From contig NZ_JAFFPZ010000014.1 of the NCBI RefSeq assembly GCF_016918505.1, forward strand, positions 1 through 64,000: 64,000 nt of DNA, written 5' to 3'. The stretch is from Desulforhopalus vacuolatus. GTDB lineage: Bacteria; Desulfobacterota; Desulfobulbia; Desulfobulbales; Desulfocapsaceae. This document shows positions 25,580 to 34,611 of the stretch, piece after piece (the stretch's first letter is position 1; each line of letters starts with the position of its first letter). A program made the translations under genes and the position numbers. Below the pieces are notes generated by a model that worked only from the letters and a program-made list of their open reading frames with translations, searched no databases and was not told the DNA's origin.

Positions 25580-26461
25580 ATGGCAGTGCGAAGTATGACC
25601 GGTTTCGGCCGGGGGGAAAGAGAAGAAGGCGGGCGGGTCTTCAGTGTAGAGATTCGCTGTGTGAACAACCGCTACCTTGATGTGAAGCTGAAACTTCCCC
25701 GGGGAGTTCAGGCCTTTGAAGAACGAATACGCAAACTGGTCGGCGCTGTTCATCAACGTGGCAGGGTAGACCTGCAGCTCACTATAAACGGCGGCGGGGT
25801 CCGGAACCAGCGGGTATTATTGAATGAGGAGCTTGCTTCGAGTTATTACGAGGCGATAACGCGCCTGTCTGAACGTTTCGGGCTTGGTCTGGAATTGACA
25901 CCCCAGCAGCTTGCCTCTTTTCCGGACGTAATGGTTCGCGAAGAGGAGCCGGAAGATATTGAAGCACTATGGATACCGGTGGAAAAAGCTCTTCGGGAGG
26001 CGCTGGAGAACTGTGATGTCATGCGGCAACAGGAGGGTGGAGCTCTTGCCACGGACTTGTTTCAGCGGCTTGACCATTTTGCCGATGTGGTGAGCATTAT
26101 TGAAGAGCGGATTCCGGAACTTGTCCTTCAGCGGCAGAGTGCCCTGCAGGAGCGGCTTGCCAAACTGCTTGACTCTGTTGCTCTCGATCAGGATCGTCTC
26201 GCCCAGGAAGTGGCTATTCTTGCAGACAAGACAGATGTTACGGAAGAAATTGTCCGTTTGCACAGTCACATGGAGCAGTTCTCTTCCTTCCTTAAAGAAG
26301 ATGGCGCCATTGGTCGTAAACTCGATTTTCTTATTCAGGAGTTTCTGCGTGAGGTGAATACAACTGTCTCCAAAATTAGCGATGCCGGCATTGCTCAGCA
26401 CACCGTCGAGCTGAAAAGCGAGCTGGAGAAAATACGCGAGCAGGTGCAGAACATCGAATAG
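25580..26461 (+). CDS. YicC/YloC family endoribonuclease
   Basis: The 293-residue protein has the N-terminal YicC signature (RSMTGFGRGEREEGGRVFSV and RCVNNRYLDVKLKLPRG) and the C-terminal DUF1732 signature (GRKLDFLIQEFLREVNTTVSKI). The family acts as an RNA endonuclease. The ATG at 25580 has AGGAG upstream. It opens the compact set yicC-remA-gmk-rlmB-MFS, a normal order beside gmk. Confidence 0.93.
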   Translation: MAVRSMTGFGRGEREEGGRVFSVEIRCVNNRYLDVKLKLPRGVQAFEERIRKLVGAVHQRGRVDLQLTINGGGVRNQRVLLNEELASSYYEAITRLSERFGLGLELTPQQLASFPDVMVREEEPEDIEALWIPVEKALREALENCDVMRQQEGGALATDLFQRLDHFADVVSIIEERIPELVLQRQSALQERLAKLLDSVALDQDRLAQEVAILADKTDVTEEIVRLHSHMEQFSSFLKEDGAIGRKLDFLIQEFLREVNTTVSKISDAGIAQHTVELKSELEKIREQVQNIE

Positions 26462-26470
26462 GAGAGAGGG

Positions 26471-26764
26471 ATGCAGCTGTTAAATGTGGGACACGGTAAT
26501 ACCGTTACCATGGAAAGAATTGTTGCCGTTATTAACACCGGTTCCTCTCCGGCACGCAAGCTGAAAGAGATTGCGAAAAATGATAACCGCCTGCTTGATG
26601 TCACCGAAGGGCGGCGCACCCGTTCTATCCTCGTACTTGATTCCGGGCATATCGTTCTCTCTTCAGTTCAGACGGAAACCATCGGGCTGAGGATGCAGGC
26701 CCTGCAGCAGGGGGCGCAGTTACAATTACTGAATGATGAGATAACAAAACAGGAAGAAATATGA
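26471..26764 (+). CDS. RemA-like DUF370 protein
   Basis: The 97-residue protein starts MQLLNVGHGNTVTMERIVAVI and has the DUF370 core (SSPARKLKEIAKNDNRLLDVTEGRRTRS). In Bacillus the homologue RemA binds DNA to control matrix genes. In delta-proteobacteria the gene is regularly found between yicC and gmk and its role is unclear. It overlaps the gmk start by 4 bp. Confidence 0.9.
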   Translation: MQLLNVGHGNTVTMERIVAVINTGSSPARKLKEIAKNDNRLLDVTEGRRTRSILVLDSGHIVLSSVQTETIGLRMQALQQGAQLQLLNDEITKQEEI

Positions 26765-27372
26765 AAGGACGACTTTTTGTAATTTCAGCACCCTCCGGTG
26801 CCGGGAAGACTACGCTTCTCAAGCGGGTCATGGCGGAATTGCCGGGACTCGCTTTTTCTGTTTCTCACACTACACGCCAGCCACGACCTGGAGAGAAGGA
26901 CGGCATTGACTATCATTTTATCAGTCACGATGGTTTTCGCAGGATGATTGCTGCCGGGGAGTTCCTTGAATTCGCGGAAGTGCATGACAACTTTTACGGC
27001 ACCAATCGCCAGTCAGTGATGGCTCAGGCGAAGGGTGGCAGTGATGTCATCCTTGATATTGATGTGCAGGGTGCGGAGATAATCCGCAATGAGCGGATTA
27101 TCTCCGCTGCCCATATCTTTATTGCCCCGCCTGGTCTTGAAGAATTAGAGCGCCGTCTGCGCGGGCGTGGAACCGAGGATGATTCCACCGTTACGCTGCG
27201 TATGAAAAACGCGGAACAGGAAATGACCGCCGCCTCGGAGTATCAATATCTTATGGTCAACGACGACCTTGGTTCGGCGGTGAATACTCTAAAATCGATC
27301 ATTATTGCCGAGCGCGCAGCGGCCCACCGCCATCCAGATGGCCGTGGGATTGAGCTGGGTCTGCATCTGTAA
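26761..27372 (+). CDS. gmk: Guanylate kinase
   Basis: The 203-residue enzyme phosphorylates GMP to GDP with ATP. The P-loop APSGAGKTT is at residues 10-18, the GMP-binding SHTTRQPRPGEKDGIDYHF follows at about 37-55, and ILDIDVQGA marks the Walker B region. The length is normal. Its ribosome site AGGAAG lies inside the end of the remA-like gene. Confidence 0.96.
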   Translation: MKGRLFVISAPSGAGKTTLLKRVMAELPGLAFSVSHTTRQPRPGEKDGIDYHFISHDGFRRMIAAGEFLEFAEVHDNFYGTNRQSVMAQAKGGSDVILDIDVQGAEIIRNERIISAAHIFIAPPGLEELERRLRGRGTEDDSTVTLRMKNAEQEMTAASEYQYLMVNDDLGSAVNTLKSIIIAERAAAHRHPDGRGIELGLHL

Positions 27373-27389
27373 AAAAGCTGGAGAAAAAA

Positions 27390-28256
27390 ATGGCAGAAAA
27401 TAAAAAGGGAGGCAGGGGGGATAACCGCCGCCGTCCACAGGGTGAAAAATCGCCCCGCAGTGATGCTGAAAAACGACGTTCGGAGAAGTTGATTCGCTTG
27501 AGCGATGATCTGCTCTGGGGTGTGCATCCTGTCTATGAGAGTCTCGTCGAGGAGCCGGGACGTATCAACGAGATCATTCTGCAGAAAGAAAGGCATGGTG
27601 AGAAGATTGATGCGATCATCCAAATTGCCAAAGAGGCAAAGATAAAACTTTTCTTTGTGGATTCCCTGCGTATCAACGGGGAAGGGGCAGAGCAGATTCG
27701 GCATCAGGGAGTGGTCGCCCGTACCACCGAAGCCGGTTTTATCGAGTTTGCCGATTTTGCCGAACGCCTCAAGGCGCGCATTGAGGCAAAAGAGCCGTGC
27801 CACATCGTTGCCCTTGATACCCTGCAGGACCCTCACAATGTGGGAGCTATCATCCGTTCAGCGCTGGCTTCGGGTGCTGCAGGGGTCCTTGTTACCCGTG
27901 AACGCAGTGCGCCGCTGGGCGGTACTGCGGCCAAGGCCTCTGCCGGGGCCATGTCTCATATTGATATCTGCCAGGTCACCAATCTTGTCAATACTCTTAA
28001 AAAATTGAAGGAGATCGGCTTTTGGGTTTTCGGTAGCGTGAAGGATGATTCGGCGATAAATCTCTACAGCAGTGATCTCACCCCACCGGCCTGCTTTGTG
28101 ATCGGGGCGGAGGGAAAAGGGGTTCGTCCGCTGGTGCAGAAAGAGTGCGATGTGCTGCTCTCTATTCCCATGAAGGGTGAGCTTGATTCCCTTAACGCAT
28201 CGGTGGCCGCAGGCGTAATTTTGTTTGAAGCACTGCGACAGAAACTCGCAGTGTAA
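27390..28256 (+). CDS. rlmB: 23S rRNA (guanosine-2'-O)-methyltransferase RlmB (TrmH/SpoU family)
   Basis: The 288-residue protein has a basic disordered start (residues 1-35), a substrate-binding domain (GVHPVYESLVEEPGRINEIILQ) and a SPOUT knot domain. The knot motifs are DTLQDPHNVGAIIRSALASGA, FVIGAEGKGVRPLV and IPMKGELDSLNASVAAGV. It methylates G2251-equivalent of 23S rRNA. Its stop TAA overlaps the next start (TAATG). Confidence 0.92.
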   Translation: MAENKKGGRGDNRRRPQGEKSPRSDAEKRRSEKLIRLSDDLLWGVHPVYESLVEEPGRINEIILQKERHGEKIDAIIQIAKEAKIKLFFVDSLRINGEGAEQIRHQGVVARTTEAGFIEFADFAERLKARIEAKEPCHIVALDTLQDPHNVGAIIRSALASGAAGVLVTRERSAPLGGTAAKASAGAMSHIDICQVTNLVNTLKKLKEIGFWVFGSVKDDSAINLYSSDLTPPACFVIGAEGKGVRPLVQKECDVLLSIPMKGELDSLNASVAAGVILFEALRQKLAV

Positions 28257-29440
28257 TGGAAAAAAGATCCTTTGTGGCATTGTTGCTTGCCATTTTTATC
28301 AGTCTTCTCGGGATTGGCATTATCATCCCTGTTCTGCCAGTTTTTGCTGCAAGCCTTGGTGCCAGCGGTTTTGACCTCGGTCTCATCATGGCCGCTTTTT
28401 CCGTCTCGCGCGGACTGTTGCAGCCCTTTGTCGGCAACTGGTCGGATCGCTGGGGGCGGAAAGGATTTTTGATCACCGGGCTGGGGATTTATGGCCTTGT
28501 CGGTCTTCTTACTCCGCTGGCCAGCAGCATAACAATGCTGATTTTTATCCGCTTTTTGCACGGTATCGGTTCTGCCATGATCGGTCCCGTGGTTATGGCG
28601 TACATGAGTCAATTCGCCCCCAGCGGCCAGGAGGGGCGTTACCAGAGCTATCTCAACGCCGCCGTTTTTTGCGGAATTGGCTGTGGACCAATGATTGGTG
28701 GTGTCCTCTCGGATAACTGGGGTATGCCTTCGGTTTTTTATGGTATGGCGCTGATGAGTTTTATCGCCATGCTGCTGGTAATGTTCACCCTGCCGGGGAA
28801 GGCGGGCAGAGAAGGCAATGAGGATCGGCGTCTTTTTGCCACCCTCCGCATTATGCGGCGGGATACCCGTACCCTCGGTATTCTCCTTGCCCGATTCTCA
28901 ACGATGCTGGTACCCGTGCCGTTGATGGCTTTTCTCCCGCTTTACATGGCGAGCTGGGATGGTGAAAGTTACAGTGGTTTCGCTGTAGGGATGGTTATCG
29001 CCTGCCGGACGCTGGTTAATGCCGGGCTGCAGGTTCCCTTTGGCAGACTGGCTGACCGCTGGAATCGAGAACGCATGCTTTTACTCGGGTCGCTCACGCT
29101 TGTGGTACTGTTTTTCTGCATCCCATTTTGTCGTACCTTTCATGCACTGATGCTGGTCTATCTGCTGATTGGTACTGCCGAGGCTCTGATATGGGCGGTA
29201 CTCGGGGCTCTTGCTTCTGTGGAAGCGAAGAATCACTATGGACACGGCACGATGATGGGCATTTACGCTTTATCTATGAGTTGCGGCGTCTTCTGCGGAG
29301 CAGTGCTCTCAGGCAGCAGTATGGACTGGCTGGGAATTGATGCCGCCTACCGGGTGGTCGGAGGCTCCGTGCTGGTGCTGATTTGCGTTGCCCTCTGGAT
29401 GATGGGGCGCAAGAGGGTGGAGGAGACAGCTGCTGATTGA
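28256..29440 (+). CDS. Major facilitator superfamily (MFS) transporter
   Basis: The 394-residue protein has about 12 membrane helices. The A-motif GNWSDRWGRKGFLITGLG lies between helices 2 and 3, and a second, weaker copy FGRLADRWNRERMLLLG lies in the second half. This fits the drug:H+ antiporter group, but the substrate is unknown. It is the last gene of the yicC operon and overlaps rlmB by one base. Confidence 0.85.
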   Translation: MEKRSFVALLLAIFISLLGIGIIIPVLPVFAASLGASGFDLGLIMAAFSVSRGLLQPFVGNWSDRWGRKGFLITGLGIYGLVGLLTPLASSITMLIFIRFLHGIGSAMIGPVVMAYMSQFAPSGQEGRYQSYLNAAVFCGIGCGPMIGGVLSDNWGMPSVFYGMALMSFIAMLLVMFTLPGKAGREGNEDRRLFATLRIMRRDTRTLGILLARFSTMLVPVPLMAFLPLYMASWDGESYSGFAVGMVIACRTLVNAGLQVPFGRLADRWNRERMLLLGSLTLVVLFFCIPFCRTFHALMLVYLLIGTAEALIWAVLGALASVEAKNHYGHGTMMGIYALSMSCGVFCGAVLSGSSMDWLGIDAAYRVVGGSVLVLICVALWMMGRKRVEETAAD

Positions 29441-29460
29441 GTGACAGGCAGAAAAAACAA

Positions 29461-29503
29461 AAAAAACAGGCGACGGGTAATTTCCCCGTCGCCTGTTTTT
29501 TTT
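29461..29503. terminator. Bidirectional terminator between the MFS and S1 genes
   Basis: CAGGCGACGGG (29467-29477) pairs with CCCGTCGCCTG (29485-29495), flanked by an A run on the left and eight T on the right, so it works for both converging operons. Confidence 0.92.
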
Positions 29504-29523
29504 CCTGTGCTTTACAAAAAAAC

Positions 29524-30735
29524 TTACTTCACTTTCTCTTTAAGCTTTGCCTGCAGCAGGGCTCCGAGGCTGCCCATGCTCTTTTCGGCTTTTTGCTCTT
29601 TTTTCTTCGCAGAGAAGGCCCGGTATTCACTCTTTTCTTTCTCCGCTTCACTCTCTTCAGAGATATAGTCAGTGGGGGCGAGGGAGAGACGATGGCTTTC
29701 AAGATCGATACTCTCCACCCTGACCTCGACATCCTGTCCCTCTTCCAGTACCTCGCGGGGATGATTGATGCGTCGGCCTCCGCCGAGACGGGAAATATGT
29801 ATCAGCCCGTCAATTCCGGGGGCGATGGTGACAAAGGCTCCGAACTGTGCCAGTCGCGCCACTTTCCCGGTGACCGTGGTCCCTTCGGGAAAGTGCAGGG
29901 GAATATCTTCCCACGGATCTCTCTGCGTGGCTTTGTAGCTCAGGGAGATACGCTCCTTATCCCAATCGAGAGATTTAACCACTACCTCGACCTGCTGACC
30001 GACAGAAAAATAGTCCTCCACCTTGTCAACCCGGCTCCAGCCGATTTCAGAAACCGGGATCAAGCCGTCCACTCCGCCCAGATCAACAAAGGCGCCGAAG
30101 TCACGGATAGAACTGATCTCACCCTTTACCACCTGCCCCTCTTCAAGGGTTTCCTTCAGTTTCTCTTTTTTCTCCTCACGCTCCTGCTCCTGAATTGCCC
30201 GCGCCGAAACAACAATATTGCGGCCGTTTTCTTCAAAACGCGTGATGAGGAAAGTCATGTGTTTTTCCAGGTACTCTGTCGCCGCATCTTCCACCCGGCG
30301 CAGACCCATCTGTGAGAAGGGACAAAAGGCGCGGATATTGCCGCCAAGGGTGATGTCGAAACCACCTTTAATCTCACTCTTAACGAAACCTTCCACGGGA
30401 ACTGCCGCTCGGAAAGCCTCTTCTATATGCGCAGCGGAGGCACCGGAGCCAATGCTGCGAGTGAAGAAACGCTCGCCACCTTTGCTCTGCAGAAAGTACA
30501 CCTCGACCTTGTCACCAATCTCAAGCATCGGGTTGCCTTCCGCGTCAGCAAATTCGGAGGTGTTCATCACGCCTTCGCTCTTGCCGCCCACATCAACAAA
30601 GGTGTTCTCCCCGCGAATACCGACAACGGTCGCCGTTATCTTCTGACCGGGGGTGAGTTTTTTGACTGTTTTCTTCTCTTCAGAGGCGAAGAGGGCTTCA
30701 AAGCTGTCGCTGGATTCCGTCATGATTCTCTGCAT
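29524..30735 (-). CDS. S1 RNA-binding domain protein (ribosomal protein S1-like, four S1 repeats)
   Basis: The 403-residue protein has four S1 domains, clearest at about residues 28-98 (GQKITATVVGIRGENTFVDVGGKSEG), 195-265 (GQVVKGEISSIRDFGAFVDLGGVDGLIP) and 280-355 (GTTVTGKVARLAQFGAFVTIAPGIDGLIH). The tail is short and charged. It is smaller than true S1 (six domains) and sits outside the usual rpsA place, so it may be an accessory S1 paralogue. The ATG at 30735 overlaps the previous stop (TGATG); MTESSDSF at 30723 is the other possible start. Confidence 0.85.
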   Translation of the reverse strand: MQRIMTESSDSFEALFASEEKKTVKKLTPGQKITATVVGIRGENTFVDVGGKSEGVMNTSEFADAEGNPMLEIGDKVEVYFLQSKGGERFFTRSIGSGASAAHIEEAFRAAVPVEGFVKSEIKGGFDITLGGNIRAFCPFSQMGLRRVEDAATEYLEKHMTFLITRFEENGRNIVVSARAIQEQEREEKKEKLKETLEEGQVVKGEISSIRDFGAFVDLGGVDGLIPVSEIGWSRVDKVEDYFSVGQQVEVVVKSLDWDKERISLSYKATQRDPWEDIPLHFPEGTTVTGKVARLAQFGAFVTIAPGIDGLIHISRLGGGRRINHPREVLEEGQDVEVRVESIDLESHRLSLAPTDYISEESEAEKEKSEYRAFSAKKKEQKAEKSMGSLGALLQAKLKEKVK

Positions 30736-31316
30736 CAAAGTTGAGGCTTAATCTTTTCGTCCTCATCAAGAGGGCGCTCTTCGAGGGCGTGGACGGGGAC
30801 AATGGAATCAAAGATGCAATCTCCAATTCTGACCCGCTGGACAGTCCGCGTATCCGTATTATACAGGACAAAGCCTGCGTCATCGTGTTCCCCGAGCATG
30901 GAGCCGGGGTTGATCACTACTGTATTTCCCGTCTTTTTTACTTTATATCGATGAGTATGTCCGCAACACACTACATCATAAAGACCGCTTTCGGCAAGCT
31001 TTTGCGCCTCTTCGGGGTAGTGAACCATGGCGATGGAGACGCCGCCTTCCACAAAACTGCCATATACCCCGTGATGGGTTATCTCCGGGAACTGCTTGAA
31101 ACAGCGGGGAATAATAATATGGGTGTCACCAGGATTATTCCCATAAATGAGGTGAACCGGGCCGAGAAAATTGGCCAGTCGGTGGAGCATGAAGGCTGAA
31201 ATCAGGTCGCCACAGTGTATCATTACGTCAGCGTTGGCCTCGTTGGCATAGCCAACTGCAGCATTGAGACGGGTGATCTGGTCGTGGGTGTCTGAGATGA
31301 CAGCGAGAATAGACAT
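30735..31316 (-). CDS. YfcE/MJ0936-type metallophosphoesterase
   Basis: The 193-residue protein has the calcineurin-like ligands in order: ISDTHDQ, IHCGDLIS, GNNPGD, VHYP and CCGHTHRYKV. It is probably a metal-dependent phosphodiesterase acting on cyclic or small phosphates; the natural substrate is unknown. It overlaps lolA by 1 bp (TAATG) and the S1 gene by 1 bp, so the three genes form one operon. Confidence 0.88.
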   Translation of the reverse strand: MSILAVISDTHDQITRLNAAVGYANEANADVMIHCGDLISAFMLHRLANFLGPVHLIYGNNPGDTHIIIPRCFKQFPEITHHGVYGSFVEGGVSIAMVHYPEEAQKLAESGLYDVVCCGHTHRYKVKKTGNTVVINPGSMLGEHDDAGFVLYNTDTRTVQRVRIGDCIFDSIVPVHALEERPLDEDEKIKPQL

Positions 31317-32029
31317 TACTGTTTGATGATCTCCGTACCTGTCGGCGGGGTGAAGCTGAAAAACTTTTTCAGTTCTGAGGTGGACATGTCACTGAGAGCA
31401 TCCACTCTGATGTCACTGAGGTTCATGGTCGTGACGGTGCCGAAATGGTCACGGATGGCGAGACGGAGGATGAGGTCCTGGTCGTCAACCCAGATGTGAA
31501 TATCCTGTACCTGCTCCGCCCGTTTCGGGGTAAGTTTGAGAACGGTCATACCTGTGACTGCTTCACTGTACTCCTCGTCTGGCCCGGCGATGATGAAATC
31601 GTCGGTGAGCCTGCCACGTCCGGAGAAGAAGGAGCAGGTGAGATCGGCTGATATGCGGTCAGCAGGGGAAACAATCATCTGCTGCAGTTTCTTGAAATAC
31701 ATGGAAAGAGTGATGCCGTTGGAGATGATGATCTGTTCATCCGGCTCGGTGTATTCCCAGCGCATCTTATGCACCCCGGCTTTGCGCAGGAAGGCTGTGT
31801 GTCCCGCTCCACGCTGAGGACGACCGGTCATCTCGCCGCTGGTGATCTGATGGAAGTTAAAAGCGAGACTGTGCATCCTGTCGTAGGTCTGCTGGATCTG
31901 CTCTGCAATGGCAGGGCGGTCAACGGTTGTTGTGCCGGTTGTTTCCGCCTTTTCAGCGGCAGACGCAGGTGTGACTGCAGGAGAGAGCAGGCTGAGGAAC
32001 AGGAGTGTTATGAGAAGCACTTTATTCAT
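31316..32029 (-). CDS. lolA: Outer-membrane lipoprotein carrier LolA
   Basis: The 237-residue protein has a signal peptide (residues 1-24, cut after ASA). A LolA fold follows, with HQITSGEMTGRPQRGAGHTAFLRKAGVHKMRWEYTEPDEQIII as core; its conserved R-W-E-Y-x-x-P signature is present. LolA carries lipoproteins such as Pal to the outer membrane. It is first in the lolA-yfcE-S1 operon. Confidence 0.88.
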   Translation of the reverse strand: MNKVLLITLLFLSLLSPAVTPASAAEKAETTGTTTVDRPAIAEQIQQTYDRMHSLAFNFHQITSGEMTGRPQRGAGHTAFLRKAGVHKMRWEYTEPDEQIIISNGITLSMYFKKLQQMIVSPADRISADLTCSFFSGRGRLTDDFIIAGPDEEYSEAVTGMTVLKLTPKRAEQVQDIHIWVDDQDLILRLAIRDHFGTVTTMNLSDIRVDALSDMSTSELKKFFSFTPPTGTEIIKQ

Positions 32030-32317
32030 GGAATTTCCGAAGTGTCATGGGACAGGATCAAAATATAAATAAACATATACCAGACTTGCGGGAACCTCAC
32101 AAGAGAAGGGCTGTCCTCTCATGTCTGCTGCAGGACTCAGGTCTGCGGAGTTGACAGCGGAACACCCCGGCATTACCTTTGCATTCGCCGGGGGGTGGGA
32201 GAACCCGGCAGCCTCTGCCATTGCCGCATTGAGAAGAGGTTAACCTGCATTTCGTCGATCTGAAACAGACATGACAAACACGAAATGCGGAAAAGAATAT
32301 AATAATGGAGAAATGAG
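32030..32317. other. Divergent gap lolA / fmdB-like, no gene recognised
   Basis: The gap holds a G/C-rich part (about 32165-32225) with several short inverted repeats and a hairpin GCATTTCGT / ACGAAATGC (about 32247-32288) ahead of the FmdB-like gene. It could contain a structured leader or small RNA, but it matches no RNA family I know. Confidence 0.35.
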
Positions 32318-32545
32318 ATGCCTCTCTACGAGTATGAATGTAAAAAGTGTAATAAAGTGTTTGAAGTTCAGCAGAAAATTAGCGAAGCACCTCTTAAGGA
32401 GTGTCCCGTGTGTCACTCTCCGGTGAAGAAAATTATGTCGGTCAACAGCTTTCGACTGAAGGGTGGCGGCTGGTATACAGACGGTTATGCCAGTACCGGT
32501 TCAAGTTCATCCGGTTCCTCTTCGACTGGTGGGAACCTTGAATAA
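32318..32545 (+). CDS. FmdB-family zinc ribbon protein
   Basis: The 75-residue protein starts MPLYEYECKKC and has the two CxxC pairs CKKC (8-11) and CPVC (29-32) of the FmdB putative regulatory family. A Ser/Gly-rich tail (STGSSSSGSSS) follows. Its function is unknown in most bacteria. The start at 32318 has GGAGAAA upstream. A family B half-repeat follows within 10 bases of the stop. Confidence 0.88.
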   Translation: MPLYEYECKKCNKVFEVQQKISEAPLKECPVCHSPVKKIMSVNSFRLKGGGWYTDGYASTGSSSSGSSSTGGNLE

Positions 32546-32552
32546 TATATGA

Positions 32553-32583
32553 ACGAAATACAAGATTATTCAAGGGACCCTGG
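32553..32583 (-). repeat. Family B half element after the FmdB-like gene
   Basis: GAACGAAATACAAGATTATT and TCAAGGGACCC correspond, on the opposite strand, to the GGGTACCTTGAA terminus and the following CTTGTATTTCGTTC block of the full copies. Confidence 0.65.
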
Positions 32584-32621
32584 TGGCAATTCCACTTCAG
32601 GAAGCTGAGAAAAACCGGGCT

Positions 32622-33746
32622 TCACCGGGGGCCGACGACAGCCATCGCGTCCCCGTAAGAAAAAAAGCGATATCCCATTTTCACCGCCTCGTCATAACTC
32701 TCCAGCAGCATCTCCCTGCCCTTGTTTTTTTCGCCCACTTTCTCTCTGTCACAGAAAGCTGAGACAAGAAACATCAGCGACGAATCGGGGAGGTGAAAAT
32801 TGGTGATGAGATTATCTACAACCCGGAATGTAAAGCCGGGATAAATATAGAGATTACACCACGCTTCTACTGCCTGCAGTTCCCCTTTTTCATTCTGACG
32901 TGCACCGAATTCCAGTGAGCGTACCGTTGTTGTTCCCACAGCCCACACCTTTCCCCCGGCGGCTTTTGTCCGGCGCACTGCGTCGACCGTCTCTTCGGAG
33001 ATGGTAAGATATTCCGTGTGAATCTGGTGTTCGCGGATGTCCTCCACACGTACCGGTGCAAAGGTTCCGTAACCCACGTGCAGGGTGACGGCAGCCATCT
33101 CTATGCCCTTTTCGTGAATCTTCTCCAGCAGGTCCGGCGTGAAATGAAGTCCTGCCGTTGGGGCTGCAACCGCTCCGGGAGTGCTGGCATACACTGTCTG
33201 ATAACGGGTCCGATCTTCTTCTGTAGCGCCTTCTTTTCGACCTATATAGGGTGGCAACGGTACTTCGCCGCAGAATTCCAGTTCTGCAGCCAGCTTCTCC
33301 GGTGATTCGCAGTGCAGTTCCAGCAGTGCTTTGCCGCCCTCAAGCAATTCCAGAACGGTGCATTGCAGTGATTCACTTACTTCAATGCGACTTCCCGGCT
33401 TTGGTCGTTTCGATGCCTTGAGGAGTGCGGGTGCGGTGAAACTTTTACCCTCCACCCGGCACAGGGGATACTCCAGCAGAAAGACCTCCACCTTGCCGCC
33501 GGTCTCTTTGCGGCCGTGCAGGCGGGCGGGAAAGACCCTTGTGTTGTTGACCACCAGCAGGTCCCCCGGGGCGAAAAAGTCGATGACATCTGCAAACTGC
33601 AGGTGCTCCCGCCTTCCGCTTTCAGGATGGAGAACCAGGAGACGGCTGGCATCACGGCGATCAGCCGGATGCTGGGCAATACTCTCCTCGGGAAGATGAT
33701 AGTGATAAGCGTGAAGGCTGAAATTCTCGGAAATATCAATGGGCAT
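32622..33746 (-). CDS. queA: S-adenosylmethionine:tRNA ribosyltransferase-isomerase (QueA)
   Basis: The 374-residue enzyme builds epoxyqueuosine in tRNA by moving the ribosyl part of SAM. Family motifs are YHLPEESIAQHPADRRDASRLL near the start, NNTRVFPARLHGRK, GAVAAPTAGLHFT, VGYGTFAPVR and NLITNFHLPDSSLMFLVSAF. The true start is the ATG at 33746; the same frame stays open far upstream to 35069 over the opposite-strand mqnB and mqnD genes, which is not coding. It is divergent from mqnB. Confidence 0.95.
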   Translation of the reverse strand: MPIDISENFSLHAYHYHLPEESIAQHPADRRDASRLLVLHPESGRREHLQFADVIDFFAPGDLLVVNNTRVFPARLHGRKETGGKVEVFLLEYPLCRVEGKSFTAPALLKASKRPKPGSRIEVSESLQCTVLELLEGGKALLELHCESPEKLAAELEFCGEVPLPPYIGRKEGATEEDRTRYQTVYASTPGAVAAPTAGLHFTPDLLEKIHEKGIEMAAVTLHVGYGTFAPVRVEDIREHQIHTEYLTISEETVDAVRRTKAAGGKVWAVGTTTVRSLEFGARQNEKGELQAVEAWCNLYIYPGFTFRVVDNLITNFHLPDSSLMFLVSAFCDREKVGEKNKGREMLLESYDEAVKMGYRFFSYGDAMAVVGPR

Positions 33747-33923
33747 GGTGAAATGGACAGGAAAATGTTGTAAGTTGCGCGCGCAAACTCGAACAGCAGG
33801 ATGTACCACAGATTCATCAGCACTCCAAGGATTGAAGTATATGTCTATAAAAACAATCTGCCGTGAAATGAGCACGGCTGGTCTGCAAAAGAGGGCTGTG
33901 AAACAGTCCTGCAGGAGCAACTC

Positions 33924-34595
33924 GTGATTCTTCTTGTTGCTGCCACCGAGCGGGAAATGGCACCTCTGCGCGCTCTTCCCGGGTTTCGCGCTTTGCAGCG
34001 TGACTGCTGCGGCCGGATTAAGCTGCTGGTTACCGGCGTGGGACCAGTGGCTGCGGCGATTCGTCTCACCCGCTGGCTTGCCGATAGAGATGTGGCACCC
34101 GGGGCGCTCAGCGTCGTGCAGTTCGGTGTTGGCGGTGGCTGGGCAGAGGAAGGCGCAACGCTGCTGGATCTCTGCATTGCCGAGCGTGAGGTGTTTGGCG
34201 ATCTTGGCGTGGCTGTGGGGGAGAAGATGGAATACTTTGACGAAGGAATGATTGCTTGTCAGCAGTATCTGCCTGATGTCGCGTTGAGACAGCAGCTGCA
34301 GCGCTCTGTTGCGGGGGCAAAGTCCGGCACCTTTGTCACTGTACAGGCGGTAAGCGGCACGAGTGCGCGGGGGAACTTTCTTCATCGTCGCTGGCTGGGG
34401 CTGTGCGAAAATATGGAGGGGGCGGCGGCGGCGGCCGTCTGTGAGGAATTTGCACTGCCTTTTGCCGAAATTCGTTCCATCTCCAATTATGTAGAAGATC
34501 GCAATCCCTCCCGCTGGCAACTTGATGCAGCCTGCGAAACCGTCACGGCCGCTCTTCCAGCCGTTGTTCACTCTCTCCTGACCCTTGAATCCTGA
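33924..34595 (+). CDS. mqnB: Futalosine hydrolase (MqnB)
   Basis: The 223-residue nucleoside phosphorylase-fold protein starts at a GTG (33924) with AGGAG upstream. The motifs VTGVGPVAAAI, QFGVGGG and CENMEGAAAAAVCEEFALPFAEIRSISN are typical of the MTAN/MqnB group. It splits futalosine in menaquinone synthesis. mqnD follows directly, which settles the assignment over a general MTA nucleosidase. Confidence 0.9.
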   Translation: MILLVAATEREMAPLRALPGFRALQRDCCGRIKLLVTGVGPVAAAIRLTRWLADRDVAPGALSVVQFGVGGGWAEEGATLLDLCIAEREVFGDLGVAVGEKMEYFDEGMIACQQYLPDVALRQQLQRSVAGAKSGTFVTVQAVSGTSARGNFLHRRWLGLCENMEGAAAAAVCEEFALPFAEIRSISNYVEDRNPSRWQLDAACETVTAALPAVVHSLLTLES

Positions 34596-34611
34596 CCTTT
34601 CTGGAGCAGCC

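Noticed and set aside
29437-30315. Plus-strand frame opposite the S1-like gene
   Set aside because: It starts within a terminator and mirrors S1 codons; no motif.
32100-32300. A signal recognition particle RNA or riboswitch before the FmdB-like gene
   Set aside because: It has inverted repeats but none of the conserved cores (such as the SRP GGAA/AGCA loop) could be found.
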